From NCBI GenBank assembly GCA_013076295.1, contig RQOL01000871.1, positions 62,001 to 126,000 of the forward strand: a DNA stretch of 64,000 nucleotides, in the 5' to 3' direction. Shown one piece after another: positions 11,295 to 22,602 of the stretch. Made by a program: the position numbers and the translations under genes. This DNA is from Sanderia malayensis. Taxonomy: Eukaryota > Cnidaria > Scyphozoa > Semaeostomeae > Pelagiidae. The notes beneath the pieces were generated by a model, which was given only the letters and a program-made list of their open reading frames with translations, was not told the DNA's origin and did no database searches. The stretch's first letter is position 1; the number at the start of each line of letters is the position of its first letter.

Positions 11295-13612
11295 ATGTCA
11301 CCCCCGTGTTTTCTCTGTTGGTTCCAATGTAGCCTCGTTTTTACCCAACCAGCCTTTGTTTATTGTTCATTGGGTGCGATCAAAATCCAGGCGTTAATTG
11401 ATACCGGGTCCATGAAATCCTTTGTTTCGCGACAAGTTTTTGCCAGTTTTCGGCCTAAGAAAATAGGCCAACCTTGCAGAAATGTTTTGGTGTCTCTGGA
11501 GTGCCGCTCCAGCTCGAAGGAACAGTGCAGGCCAGCTTATCTTTTTCAGATAACGATTCTGTTTCTTATACAGGTCAGTTTCTTGTATCTAGTAATTTGT
11601 TTTCACCTTTACAGCGTATTTTGGGCTGGGACTTCTTGACCTCTAATGCTTTAAGTTTGGTGTTGCAGCCCGACGGGCAGCCAGACACATACACTCTGGC
11701 CGGATCACATGGGGAAACCCCTCTCACCCCTAACGTGGGACCTGCTTCCCCTCCTCCAGTGGCGGACACGTCTTTGAGTGGTGGTTTTGAAGAGATGACC
11801 GACTCTGTTTCTTGCCTCTTCGTTCAGTCATCAGTAAGGGGACCAGTCCTTGTCCACAACAGTGTTAGTGTGTGCATACCAGGTAGAAGAGAAGTTTTAG
11901 TCACAGGAAAGCTCCCCAAAAGCTGCAGAGATCAGTTAGGTATGATAATGCCACTCCACCAAGATACAGATACACCCTTGTTGCAATCTAGTGTTTTTAC
12001 AGCTTAGCTACTCAGTGAACCAGGCAGATGGTAGACATGTTTTTATTCGATTAATGAAATCTTCTAACATTGACATTGAATTGCAGGTTGGTCAAAAACT
12101 GTGTGAATTTTGCCCCTTGGTTGAATCCCCCGTGTCTTGCCCTTCGGAGACCTCCCCTTCTGACGGTGTCCTTCAAGTTTGTGCCACAACCTCAACTAGG
12201 GAAACCCTCACTCAGCTCGAAGCTGCTTTAAGTCCAGCATTATCTAGTTCTGGTCGTGCTGCCATTTTAGAAACCTTGATGCAGTACCCTGATGTTTTTG
12301 ATGAGAGGCTGGGCCATACAACTGTCATCAGTCATTAGATTGATACCGGGAGTGCATCTCCTATTCGTCAAAACCCTCGCCGCTTGCTCTATGCATATCG
12401 AGAAGAGACTGATAAACAAGTCTGTGACATGCTGAGCAAGGGGGTTATCAAACCAAGCAGCTCTCCCTGGGCCTCCCCTATTGTGTTAGTCAAAAAAAAG
12501 GATGGCTCATACCGCTTTTGCATTGACTATCGCAAACTTAATTCGGTCACAAAACGAGATGCTCACCCCCTGCCTCGTATTGACGACCTCCTTGATGCAT
12601 TTCAGGGCTCTTGCATGTTCAGTACGCTCGACCTCCGAACTGGTTATTGGCAGGTTGGCATGGATCCCCAGGACCAGCACAAAACCGCTTTTGCTACACC
12701 ATCTGGTCTTTGGGAATTTAACCGGTTACCCTTTGGTGTTTCTAATGGCTGTGCCACTTTCCAGCGAGCAATTGAAATCGTTTTGTCTGGTCTCACCTAT
12801 GATTCATGCCTATGTTATTTCGATGATGTGATTGTCCCTTCGTCAAGCATAGAACAACAATGTGAACGTCTGGGCCTTGTGTTGCAACGTTTTCGTCAGC
12901 ACAATCTCCGCGTTAAGGCTAGCAAATGCACCTTTGGGCAGATAAAGTCACTTATTTAGGCCACGTTGCTTCTGCACAGGGCGTTCAGACCGACCCTGAC
13001 AAAATCAAAGCTGTCTCTCTGATTTCTGAGCCGCAAACTGCAAACCAATTGCGCTCATTTCTTGGCCTTGCAGGGTATTACAGGAAGTTTATTCCCAATT
13101 TTGCTACACTCGCTGCTCCCCTATTTGCCTTAACCAAAAAGGGTTGCAAATTTACATGGTCTCCAGCACAATCCAGGGCTTTTAATTCCTTCAAGACTTT
13201 ATTATGTCACGCCCCCACCCTTGCATACCCTAGGCTCGATCAACCCTTTATTCTGCAAACCGATGCCTCTGATCTAGGTTTAGGTGCAGTATTAACGCAG
13301 CTGGACAAGAATAACAATGAACGTGTTACTTCCTATGCTAGCAGGCCATTAACTGACCGAGAAAATGTTATTCTGCCACAAAGAAGGAAGCACTTGCCAT
13401 TGTCTTTGCCTGTAACCATTATAGGGTCTACCTTCTGGGCCATCCCTTTACTGTGGTTACTGATCATAGTGCCTTACGATGGATTCACTCTGTTGAACCA
13501 AAAGGCCGGATAGCTCGATGGCTGATGGATTTGCAGGAGTATACCTTCGAGGTGAGACACAGGCCTGGTACTTCTAATCAGAATGCTGATGCTTTATCCC
13601 ACTTACCATGAC
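11295..13612 (+). pseudogene. gypsy protease-RT-RNase H, broken
   Basis: The aspartic protease motif ALIDTGSMKSF lies near 11,392-11,425. The RT domain runs about 12,384-12,960, with CIDYRKLNS, LDLRTGYWQ, the LPFGV box and YFDD at about 12,816-12,828. RNase H follows (QTDASDLGLGAVLTQ near 13,255). Breaks are an in-frame TAG at about 12,336-12,338 between protease and RT, a frameshift near 12,950 between RT and RNase H, and another near 13,370 inside RNase H. The RNase H tail (RHRPGTSNQNADALS) reaches about 13,608. By family, these domains process the polyprotein and copy element RNA into DNA. Confidence 0.88.
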
Positions 13613-13614
13613 CA

Positions 13615-15101
13615 TTGGGTTGTGTGGGTGCGACAACCATGATACCAGGTTTTAACTTGCAACAAGCTCAGCTCGACGACGCAACCCTTGGCAAGATTAT
13701 TGAAATGAAGTTGCCTGATTTTTCTAAGCCTCCGTACTTTGTCTGGTCCAAGGATCCCCTTCTACGGGCATTCTGGCACTGCTGGGATGACTTATCGGTC
13801 ACTAACGGACTTTTGGTTAAGCATTTGACTGCAGAGAGGGCTCACCCAACGTGCTCGTTTGTTATTCCAACTAGCATGGTCGACTCTGTATTGACTGGCA
13901 TCCACAGCAGTCCTCTTTCAGGCTATTTGGGTATCAAGCCGACTTTTCTTAGGGCACGTAATCGTTTTTTTGGCCCCAAATGACACTTCAAATCAACGAT
14001 TACGCCGGAAATTGCCCTCAATGTGCCCAAAGTAAGCTAGATCCCAATCATCGAAAAGCACCTTTACAGTCCATTGATGTCAGTGAGCCTTTCGTTTTCT
14101 GGGCCATGGGCTATATGGGCCCATTGCCCGAAACTTCTCGTGGTAATAAGCACCTTCTTGTTGCAATGGACCAATTCACCAATTGGTGTGAGGTGTTTGC
14201 TACAAAGGATCAGAGAGCCACCACTGTTGCATCCCTTTTGGTTTCCCGTGTCTTTGGCAGGTTTGGACCTCCCACTGTCTTGCATTCGGATCAAGGACGT
14301 AATTTTGAAGGAAATCTTATGCAAGAAGTCTGCAACATTATGGGTATACATAAGTCTCGTACTACAGCTTACCATCCTCAGTGTGATAAAGTTGTGGAGC
14401 GACAAAATCGCACATTACAGGACATGCTTGCTAACTTTGTTTCTGTTCACAAGGATAACTGGGACTTATGGGTCGATCTTGCTGTCTATGCTTATAGCAC
14501 CAGTACACACTCATCCACTGGTTTTAGTCCTTATGAATTAGTTTCTGGTAAAGTGCCTAGAACACCAGTTGAGCTAGACTTAGGTTTACCCCTCAAGAAT
14601 CCAGTCACTCAGTCCGAGTATTCAGATTCGCTTTGGAAACACCTTCATAGTATTCAGAAGGTAGCGCAGAAACAACTAGTAGAGAGCAGAACAGATCAGA
14701 GAGCCACAGGTCCATCTGAAGCTTCCTGGCACCCCCTACAAGTCGGTCATTCTGTTTGGCTTCGCCGCCCCAAGACGTGGAAGTTTGGGCGGAGGTGGAT
14801 TTGTCCCTACCAAATTCTTGCTAGGAACGGGGTTAATTACAGAGTCAGGTCAAAAGATGGAAAAGAGCTTGTTGTTCACCACAATAATGTTAAGGCCTGC
14901 ACTGTCCCTTTCGGGAAGGGGGAACCATTTTGCCCTGTGAAGGAAACCGTGGGAATAGAAGTTGCCACCCCATCGGAATTGGATCCAGGCAGAGAAAATA
15001 TTGGGGAAGAACACCATGACCTTCAGCCTTTTCGCCGGCCAGCCCGGTTGAGACAGATTATTCGACCACCTCAGAGGTTTGGAGAATTTGTCACTCACTA
15101 G
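13615..15101 (+). pseudogene. gypsy integrase, broken and catalytically altered
   Basis: The zinc-binding half (13,615-13,983) ends in a stop at 13,981. The core and C-terminus read on from 13,980 in another frame to a TAG at 15,101. Core motifs are LHSDQGRNFEG (second Asp) and a VVERQNR box holding the Glu. Where the first catalytic Asp should precede the GPLP motif, the protein reads FWAMGYMGPLP, with Gly (codon GGC near 14,107) in place of Asp. A GPY/F-like module (GRRWICPYQI) is near the C-terminus. Family role: joining element DNA to the host chromosome. The frame break and the missing Asp both argue it is dead. Confidence 0.85.
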
Positions 15102-15129
15102 TAACTTTGGAACTCAAGGGAGGGGGTAG

Positions 15130-15297
15130 TGTAATGATTGACAGCTATTCGATTATATGTAATTGACAGATCACTATGAATATAAAAATACTCGTGATAG
15201 TTATTTCGCTCTTGATGATTGCAGACTCACAGAATTCAGAACAGAATTCAGACTGATTGTCTTGCTCAAGTCTCTCTCTTGAACCCTAAGCATTACA
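15130..15297 (+). repeat. 3' LTR of gypsy element
   Basis: The 168-base partner of the 5' LTR, with the same ends and a few substitutions and one small indel. It is preceded by a purine-rich tract ending GGGAGGGGGTAG. Confidence 0.9.
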
Positions 15298-15301
15298 TTG
15301 T

Positions 15302-16050
15302 AAATCAAATAATTGTCTCTATTGTAAAAACCTATAAACATAAAACATTGTTAAAACAAAACTTTATAACAGCACCTCGATATTGTCCCTTTACAAACTT
15401 TGGGAACCAAAAGTTATACTTTTTTAAATTGGAAATGTGTTGAAAAGCACTTTATTTATTTTTTGATGCAAAATTATGTATTGTTATCCAGAAAATTCTT
15501 CATTGCAGGGGTTCGTTACATCAAGAAAACCCCATTACATATATCACATTCTAAATTTTAATTACTGACACCAGCAGTAACTCCATTGACCATTTGTTAT
15601 CAACTGAGTGGATGTCTTGCTACTTACCAATTCAATGCAAGTGTTAGTAGCTACCCATTGAATACACCTAATTTACCCGCTTTAATGATAATTTTTTAAC
15701 AATTTCACCATCTAAATTCTTGAATGCTTCAGTTTGCGTAACAGCTATAAGATGGCTCACCATGAAACTGAAGCAAAAGTTTTCAAGATCCTGAAAAAGA
15801 AGTTGTTCGTGATTACAAATAATCTATTCTGCCACGAAATTTGTAACACACCCATGTATGAATGATGGAAATTGATTGACAAAACTAGGTTAAAAAAATC
15901 GCAATTGAACATATTTGTCTAAAAAGTTAACCCACAACAAACTGTACGAACGACGTCAATGGGGTCAAAAACTGTACACATTCAAATACTAGAGAAGAAA
16001 AGACCCCGCCCTAATCAATGCTCAATTTTAAACCCCTGTCACTTTTAGCG
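15302..16050. other. Gene-less stretch
   Basis: Low-complexity AT-rich DNA without a supported frame on either strand. Confidence 0.4.
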
Positions 16051-16054
16051 TTGA

Positions 16055-16255
16055 TTAAGCATATTTTAACTCGCTCACCGTGACATGGTATTGTATAGCC
16101 GCATCCATAAGACTTGAGCAATTTTCCACAGATATGCTTTGCTTGATTAGATTTTGACATTTTTGTTTCAAATTCGTTTCACAATACACGTAGGCTAGGT
16201 CAAGTAGTCCTGAAATAAAAAGCTTCGCTGAACAAAACATGAAAGTTAGGGTCAT
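16055..16255 (-). pseudogene. BTB/BACK-like gene fragment
   Basis: The minus strand reads LAYVYCETNLKQKCQNLIKQ, then SISVENCSSLMDAAIQYHVTV and SELKYA. The pattern (leucine-rich helix, LKxxCxxLI, SxENCxxLxxxA, LK) is that of the region after the BTB core in Kelch-like and speckle-type BTB proteins. No BTB core or Kelch/MATH domain is adjacent. A second, more damaged copy of the first 14 residues lies at 6,551-6,595. It is probably a dispersed gene or transposon fragment; the function cannot be stated. Confidence 0.35.
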
Positions 16256-16259
16256 TGTT

Positions 16260-17290
<1,031 letters not shown>

Positions 17291-17323
17291 TATGCTCAGA
17301 AAAATTGTTCTGATGGCGATGAA

Positions 17324-19962
17324 TTGCTCACAATAATGTTGGAGGTATTTAGAGGAGGTTGCAATAATGTATGTGATGGCTCTGATGACGATCAAATCTT
17401 TTTGCAACAAATACTTATTCGCAATGGCAAGCAGGCAAATGTAGTTCCATATTCCAAACCAACGCTTAATGATGTCAAGCGGCAAGATTCACTTTTCTCA
17501 TTCCATATCCACGTTAATTCTTTTTTTAGAGGCACAGGTCTCTGTTAGTTACATATTTGCTGCAATTTTTCTTGCATAATACATGTTGTTAATTTTGATG
17601 TATTTGATTTTGCAGGTTTTGTTGTGGAGATACGGAACTGTTCACAGTCCTATCAATTGACACGACGTTCAATGTTGCAAATTATCATCTCATTCAGACA
17701 GTGTACCGGAACTTAGCTTTTCTTAAAAGAGAAGATGGTAGACACCCTTGGTTTCCTGGCCCAGTTATGGCCCACCGAAATAAGGAGATGCATGATTACA
17801 GCTACTTCTGGCAAGCATGCAAGCGAGGCGAGAAAGAACTCCATTATCTTCGTGCATTAGGGACTAATAACAATGAAGCCATGATCAAAGGAATGCTACG
17901 AGAAAAAAGCGCACACCCATTTAATCTCCTTGGGGCCAAACACGTAAGAAAGAACGTGAAAAGGAAATTGCAAAAGTTGAGCTTCCCCGAAAGGGCTTGC
18001 ACACGAATCATCAATGATATATTTGGCAGCAAAAATGCAGGACTCGTGCAATGCCTATCTGGAGAGGAGCTCGACAGGCAAGCCAATGCATTGAAAGAAA
18101 AGTGGCTAGCCATTGAAAAAGCTATGACAAAGAACGAGCCATTAAAATTCGTGGAATATTTTGAAAAGCACAAAGAAGCAGCAATTCGGCAGAAAATGAT
18201 AAAATCCGTCCGTGAAGGGGCAAATGAGGTTTGTCATTTTCCAAGCAATGATTTTATGAGATGTATTTAAGCACCATCTTTATGAAATATATTAATCTAA
18301 ATTTCACATTTCCTTTTAGAAAGACGAGTATGGTCAAAACCCCATAGAATGGCTGCATTACATGGTTGAGAACGACTTGGATGAGGTTGGTAGGCAGGAA
18401 GGCAAGACCCATAGAGATATCAGCTTGGCAGCATGCTTCGAAGCCTTAAACAGGAGAACAGCAAGAATGTATTCTGATTGCATGAAAGCCATATTTGATC
18501 AAGGACCGTCTGTCTCAGCCAAGAGTACGAAAGGTTCTTCATCGACTATGATTTGTGGATGGAGATGTCTGTAGAAGATCGATGTGCACATATTCGGCGT
18601 TTTTTTGCCTACGTTCCAAAAGCTGCACCAGTGAGGCTTGCAGAGCCAAATGGAAAGGACAATGCACCGTTAGCAAGTGCATCCAGCTCAGCTGCGGAAA
18701 TGCTAACAAGAAACACAATCTCCACCGCAGATGTGTCGAGAAAAAATCCTATCACTGTGACAGACCAGACAGACCTACAATTACCACATTGGGCAGTATC
18801 TAAAGATGTTATGGAGAACATTATTAAGGATGCACAAATGCTTCTGAACAACGAGGATTGTATCGCAGACACGCCATCGAAGGACCCATTGGTTAAAGCC
18901 GTCAGGTGCGAAGGCAGCATCCAACCTTTGATTATCATGCCACACAAAAAATAAAGATATGTTTGAATGCAGTTGCAGGGTGTTTGCATCGCTCCGTGTG
19001 ATCTGCCATCACAGTCTGGCTGTGGCTCAGGTAAATGGCAGAATACTGAAATACCTGATGTTAGTGAAAAAAAATTCTCTAGCCACATCTAAAAAAGCTA
19101 GAAAACTGCCTAATATGACAGCAGGGATGGAGAAAGGTCTTGCGGTTTCCCTCAAAGGCATGAAAACGAATGAAGTCAGCAAGGCAGCTCAAAGAAGTCA
19201 CCGGAATGAGCAGCGACGACAAGAAAGTAAGTTCGAAATTTTGCATCAATCCATAGCTGTCGATGATGATGATGATGACTACAAGAAATCGCAACAGCAG
19301 CAACAGCAACAACTTTTGATGCACCAACATCAACTGCATCAACAGCTGCCACAACAACAGCAACAACAACAGCAGCTACAACAACAATAACCGCAACAGC
19401 AACAACAGCAGCTGCAACAACAACAGCCGCAACAGCAACAACAACGGCAACAACAGCTACTGTAACAGCAACAACCAAAGCTGCAACAGCATTAACAATT
19501 ACAACAGTATCAACAATTGCAACAATCACAAATGGAAAATATACCAGCATACAACAATGACGACAACATTCCTCTGCAAATGTCCACGAGTACTTTTTGC
19601 TTAACACAAGGGCCCCATTGGCACTCTGGAATGTCACCATTTCTCTATGAAGTAATAGTATTTCCACAGGGAGTGACGAAATGTTATGGTTGTGGAAAAA
19701 GATTTGCAGACAAATACAAAGAGGCTCCCCTAATCTAATTATTCGTCACAAAGACAGAAGAATAAGAGGCAGAGGCGACAATGGTAATATAATCTACAAT
19801 GCAGAGTTCACCTTAACCTATTACCATTTAAATAAGGTGCACATTTGCAGCAAAAACCCGCTATTCGATGGGAAAGTTTACATGCACCCTGACTTGCACC
19901 AGCAAGTTGGAGAAGCAAGAATTATGCTGCTGGAAGCCGTGAGTGGCTTGAGAATAGCTTAA
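17324..19962 (+). pseudogene. MULE-like gene with SWIM zinc finger, broken
   Basis: The blocks in order are as follows. An N-terminal piece with VVPYSKPTLNDVKRQ lies at 17,440-17,485. A transposase-like core follows from about 17,626, with LSIDTTFNVANYHL (first Asp of a MULE-type core), HPWFPGPVMAHR and GAKHVRKNVKRKL. A probable intron of about 90 bases starts after GANE near 18,229, then KDEYGQNPIEWLHYMVEN. A SWIM finger (FECSCRVFASLRVICHHSL, C-x-C...C-H-H) is at about 18,962-19,015. A glutamine-rich tract comes next, then a C-terminal block with CYGCGKRF and YYHLNKVHICSKNPLF up to 19,962. Frameshifts near 18,520, 18,950 and 19,730 and stops in the Q-rich part disable it. Where a second acidic residue is expected, GTNNNEA appears. 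Similar uncharacterised proteins are known in marine invertebrates; the MULE assignment is inference. Confidence 0.6.
19290..19520. repeat. Imperfect CAA/CAG triplet array
   Basis: CAA and CAG codons alternate over about 230 bases, encoding polyglutamine in one plus frame with interrupting stops. It sits between the SWIM finger and the C-terminal block of the MULE-like relic. Confidence 0.85.
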
Positions 19963-20204
19963 GTTGACACTTTGTGACACATTATTCGTATTTTTTGTGT
20001 TTATATTTTGGTTATTTGACACTTTTTTGCACATTATTTGAATTTTTCGTATTTTCATATTTTGGCTCTTTCGCATTTTTGCATGCTTTATGTTTTTTAT
20101 ATATTTGGTTGAGTGGCTATTGAGGTGTTTAGTAAATGTAATAAATTTTTTGTTACAGCTACTTACTTTTGAATTCCATTCAGTTTTTGTTCGTTTTGTT
20201 TGTA

Positions 20205-20475
20205 CCCCTATTCGCGCGTGTTCCCCATCTAATGACTCCTGTTCACTCGTGTTCCCCATCTAATGTCTCGTGTTCCTCATCTAATGGCTCGTGTTCACTC
20301 GTGTTCTCCATCTAATGACTCGTGTTCACTCGTGTTCCCCCATCTAATGGCTCGTGTTCACTCGTGTTCTCAACCGGATGGCTCGTGTTCATTCGTGTTC
20401 CCTGCCTAATGGCTCGTATTAATTCGTGTTCAGTCGTGTTCACTCGTGGTCACTCGTGTTCTTACTCGTGTGGTC
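20205..20475. repeat. Minisatellite built on CTCGTGTTC
   Basis: About eight imperfect copies of a unit of roughly 30-35 bases occur, containing ACTCGTGTTC and CCCCATCTAATGG, with shorter CTCGTGTTC steps at the 3' end. It abuts the truncated end of the LINE relic on the minus strand. Confidence 0.85.
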
Positions 20476-20870
20476 TATTAGACTGGATCCATTTTTTGTG
20501 GATAAGATGTTTGCAAATTCCACAGGGTATTGCACTTGTGGCGACGCGGGTTTTCTTGTTGCATACCGAACAAGATTTGTTGTATTTCGAGGTAATACTA
20601 TAAAATAGCGCTGAGGGTTTTTCCTTAGTTGTGTAAAATACCTTTTTCAATTTTTCATTTGATAAATTATGGGAAGGAACAATATCTTTAGAACAATGGG
20701 GCAGAACCAAACACTCTTGTCATCATTTGCTAGTGTAATAAATTCATTTAAGTTTAGTTTTCAGCATTTGAGATGAAACCATGAGTAACAGTGATCACAA
20801 CAATTCAAGTTTTGGTTATCATACACGGTCTTCTTGCAATCCGGACAGATTTCTCCAGCCATGGGGAGGG
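20470..20870 (-). pseudogene. LINE ORF with two PHD-like fingers, truncated
   Basis: The minus strand reads a finger starting near 20,862: GEICPDCKKTVYDNQNLNCC, then DHCYSWFHLKC, ending in a WFC box. About 60 residues on, a second finger at about 20,500-20,575 reads SCSVCNKKTRVATSAIPCGI, then CKHLIHKKW. Such paired fingers occur at the start of ORF2-like proteins of some invertebrate LINEs, before the endonuclease. Stops and frame changes are present. No endonuclease or reverse transcriptase follows; the frame ends at the minisatellite. The order relative to the ORF1-like gene upstream supports one element. Confidence 0.55.
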
Positions 20871-20988
20871 GAGGGGCTAGTGAAAAACTTGAGCAACAAT
20901 TATGATTACAGGTAAAAGATAGCGGTGCGGGTAAGAAACGTAGAAAATGATGTGGTAAAAAATAAAATAAGAAGGAGTCTTACTCAAT

Positions 20989-21754
20989 TTAGTTAAGTTC
21001 AGGTTTGTTCAAAGCATCCAGATAATGTATTTTGGTAATTGGAGAGCTTTCATTCTTTCTCATAAAAATGGTGCCATTTCGTGACCAAACAAACTTGAAG
21101 TTGCACTTCTGCTTTTTAATTTTAGCAAGACGCAGTAGATTATTGTTTCGGGACGTTAAGCTTTCATTTATAAAGATTTTATCTGCTGTTGGTGAGGATG
21201 GCGAAGAAGGGTGAAATCCAAGATCTGAGGTACTCATTTTCCGGCAACCAGCTTTACTCTGTTTGGAGTGCATACCAGTTGATGTTTTTCTTGAGGCATA
21301 CTTCACAATTATAGGAGCGTCAGGCTTCAGAGAAATCCTGGGACATGCCTCGACGTCTTCCGGCTCTTTGTGAAGTCGTGGAATACCACTTATTTCGGCC
21401 ATTGAACGCCTTCCATATTGCTCAAGATCGTCTATAGATTTCGTTCTTATGGCATCTTGCTTTTTCAAGGCTGCGGATACGCGCTACCAATCTTTCTTTT
21501 TCCTCTTTGATCTGAGTGTTCTCTCTTAAAGCGGTAGCTACGAACCTGTTTTCGGAAGGTTTCGTATTGGGCAGAAAGAAAACTCTGTGAGAAAAGAAAA
21601 CTTTTTTGATTCCGCCAAGTCTTTCATTGGAGGAAGATGAGCCTGAAGAAAGCATTCCTTCAAATTCTTCTTTAATTGAATTATTAACATCGGATGTTGC
21701 AGAATCAAGAGGCTTCTGGAATGAGGTATTCAAGGGAGCTTCGACTTCGTTCAT
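20989..21754 (-). pseudogene. LINE ORF1-like gene, frameshifted
   Basis: Two overlapping minus frames form one ORF1-type protein. The N-terminal part (21,422-21,754) ends in a coiled segment (ENTQIKEEKERLVARIRSLE). The C-terminal part (20,989-21,468) has the family motif DDLEQYGRRSMAEISGIPR, then APIIVKYASRK, KIFINESLTSRN and FKFVWSRNGTIFMRK. These are hallmarks of the RNA-binding ORF1-like protein of many invertebrate non-LTR elements. A frameshift separates the halves near 21,440. Together with the PHD-finger ORF just downstream, it marks a minus-strand LINE whose 5' half is present and 3' half is missing. Confidence 0.65.
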
Positions 21755-21759
21755 GGAGG

Positions 21760-22602
21760 ATTATATAAATTCTTGCATATCAGGTGAAGCCATTTCCATA
21801 TAAATAATGTTATCCGTGGTAAATAGAAATAATAAAAAATAAAAGATATCAGAAGAGTACAATTTAGAACAAGTATATATACATAACTCTTAAAGCCTTT
21901 GATCGTTCCGCCTATCAGAAACACGTCTGTACTGATTGACGTGCGCACGTAATCACCGAATGAAAACTCACCAATTTGATTAGGTAACAGCACTCATTTC
22001 TCTGAAACAATAACTCAGAAATCAGCACAAAAATTGCTTTATATAGAATACAAAACATTCGAATCCGGCTGGATTATATTCGTACCGAAAAGAATAATAA
22101 AAATATATAGGAGTCTCTGTTGTTAAGAGGCAGTCTTCTATGTCCTCTTTTATGCATGATACAAGACGATTCACGTATATATTTTGTGTTCAATATAGAT
22201 GGGATGGGAGTATATACAAGTTTGTTGCAATGCAAGTCGAGTTTCTGCTGGTTGGCGGACATGCGCATGACAACCAAAGGTCGTTGAGAAATATGTCGCG
22301 TTGGCCCGCTCACACCTGTTTCAAGATGTTGTGGGTTGTGGGCTGGGTGGTGCAATACAGCCCACATTCAGAATGAAACAATGCCACGTCGAGTGAAATT
22401 TCGAACTCAAAACATTTTCAATTCGCAGTTAAGAGTTAGTACGTGGATAGATTATTATATATCAAAACACCACTGTCTCATAGCTGTTCTGAAATATGTC
22501 TATTTGGCAGATCTGATCAGGAAAGAAGTCTACCAAGAAGCATTACAGTTTGTTATCAAGTTGATTATGCTGACCAATGCAGCTGTGGACAAAGTCTATG
22601 CG
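21760..22602. other. Region upstream of the SEL1L3-like gene
   Basis: Expected to hold the promoter and 5' leader of the next gene. The frame of its first coding exon stays open upstream to at least 22,336, so a longer N-terminus is possible, but no second signal peptide is visible. No other gene was recognised. Confidence 0.4.

Larger units (their letters stand above)
10116..15297 (+). mobile_element. Complete-length but inactivated Ty3/gypsy retrotransposon
   Basis: The element has two LTRs (10,116-10,284 and 15,130-15,297), both TGTAATG...CATTACA. It is flanked by a short target duplication, TTGT, at 10,112-10,115 and 15,298-15,301. Internal order is gag, protease, reverse transcriptase, RNase H, integrase, as expected for Ty3/gypsy. 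A purine-rich tract (15,112-15,129) precedes the 3' LTR. The LTRs differ at several positions (I count about seven), so the insertion is not recent. The coding part has frameshifts in gag and pol, an in-frame stop near 12,337 and a changed integrase catalytic residue. It has no intact protein set and can move only with help, if at all. Confidence 0.92.

Noticed and set aside
19176..19667. 163-codon minus-strand frame rich in Val and Ala
   Set aside because: It is the antisense of the CAA/CAG array, which yields long open frames without coding meaning.
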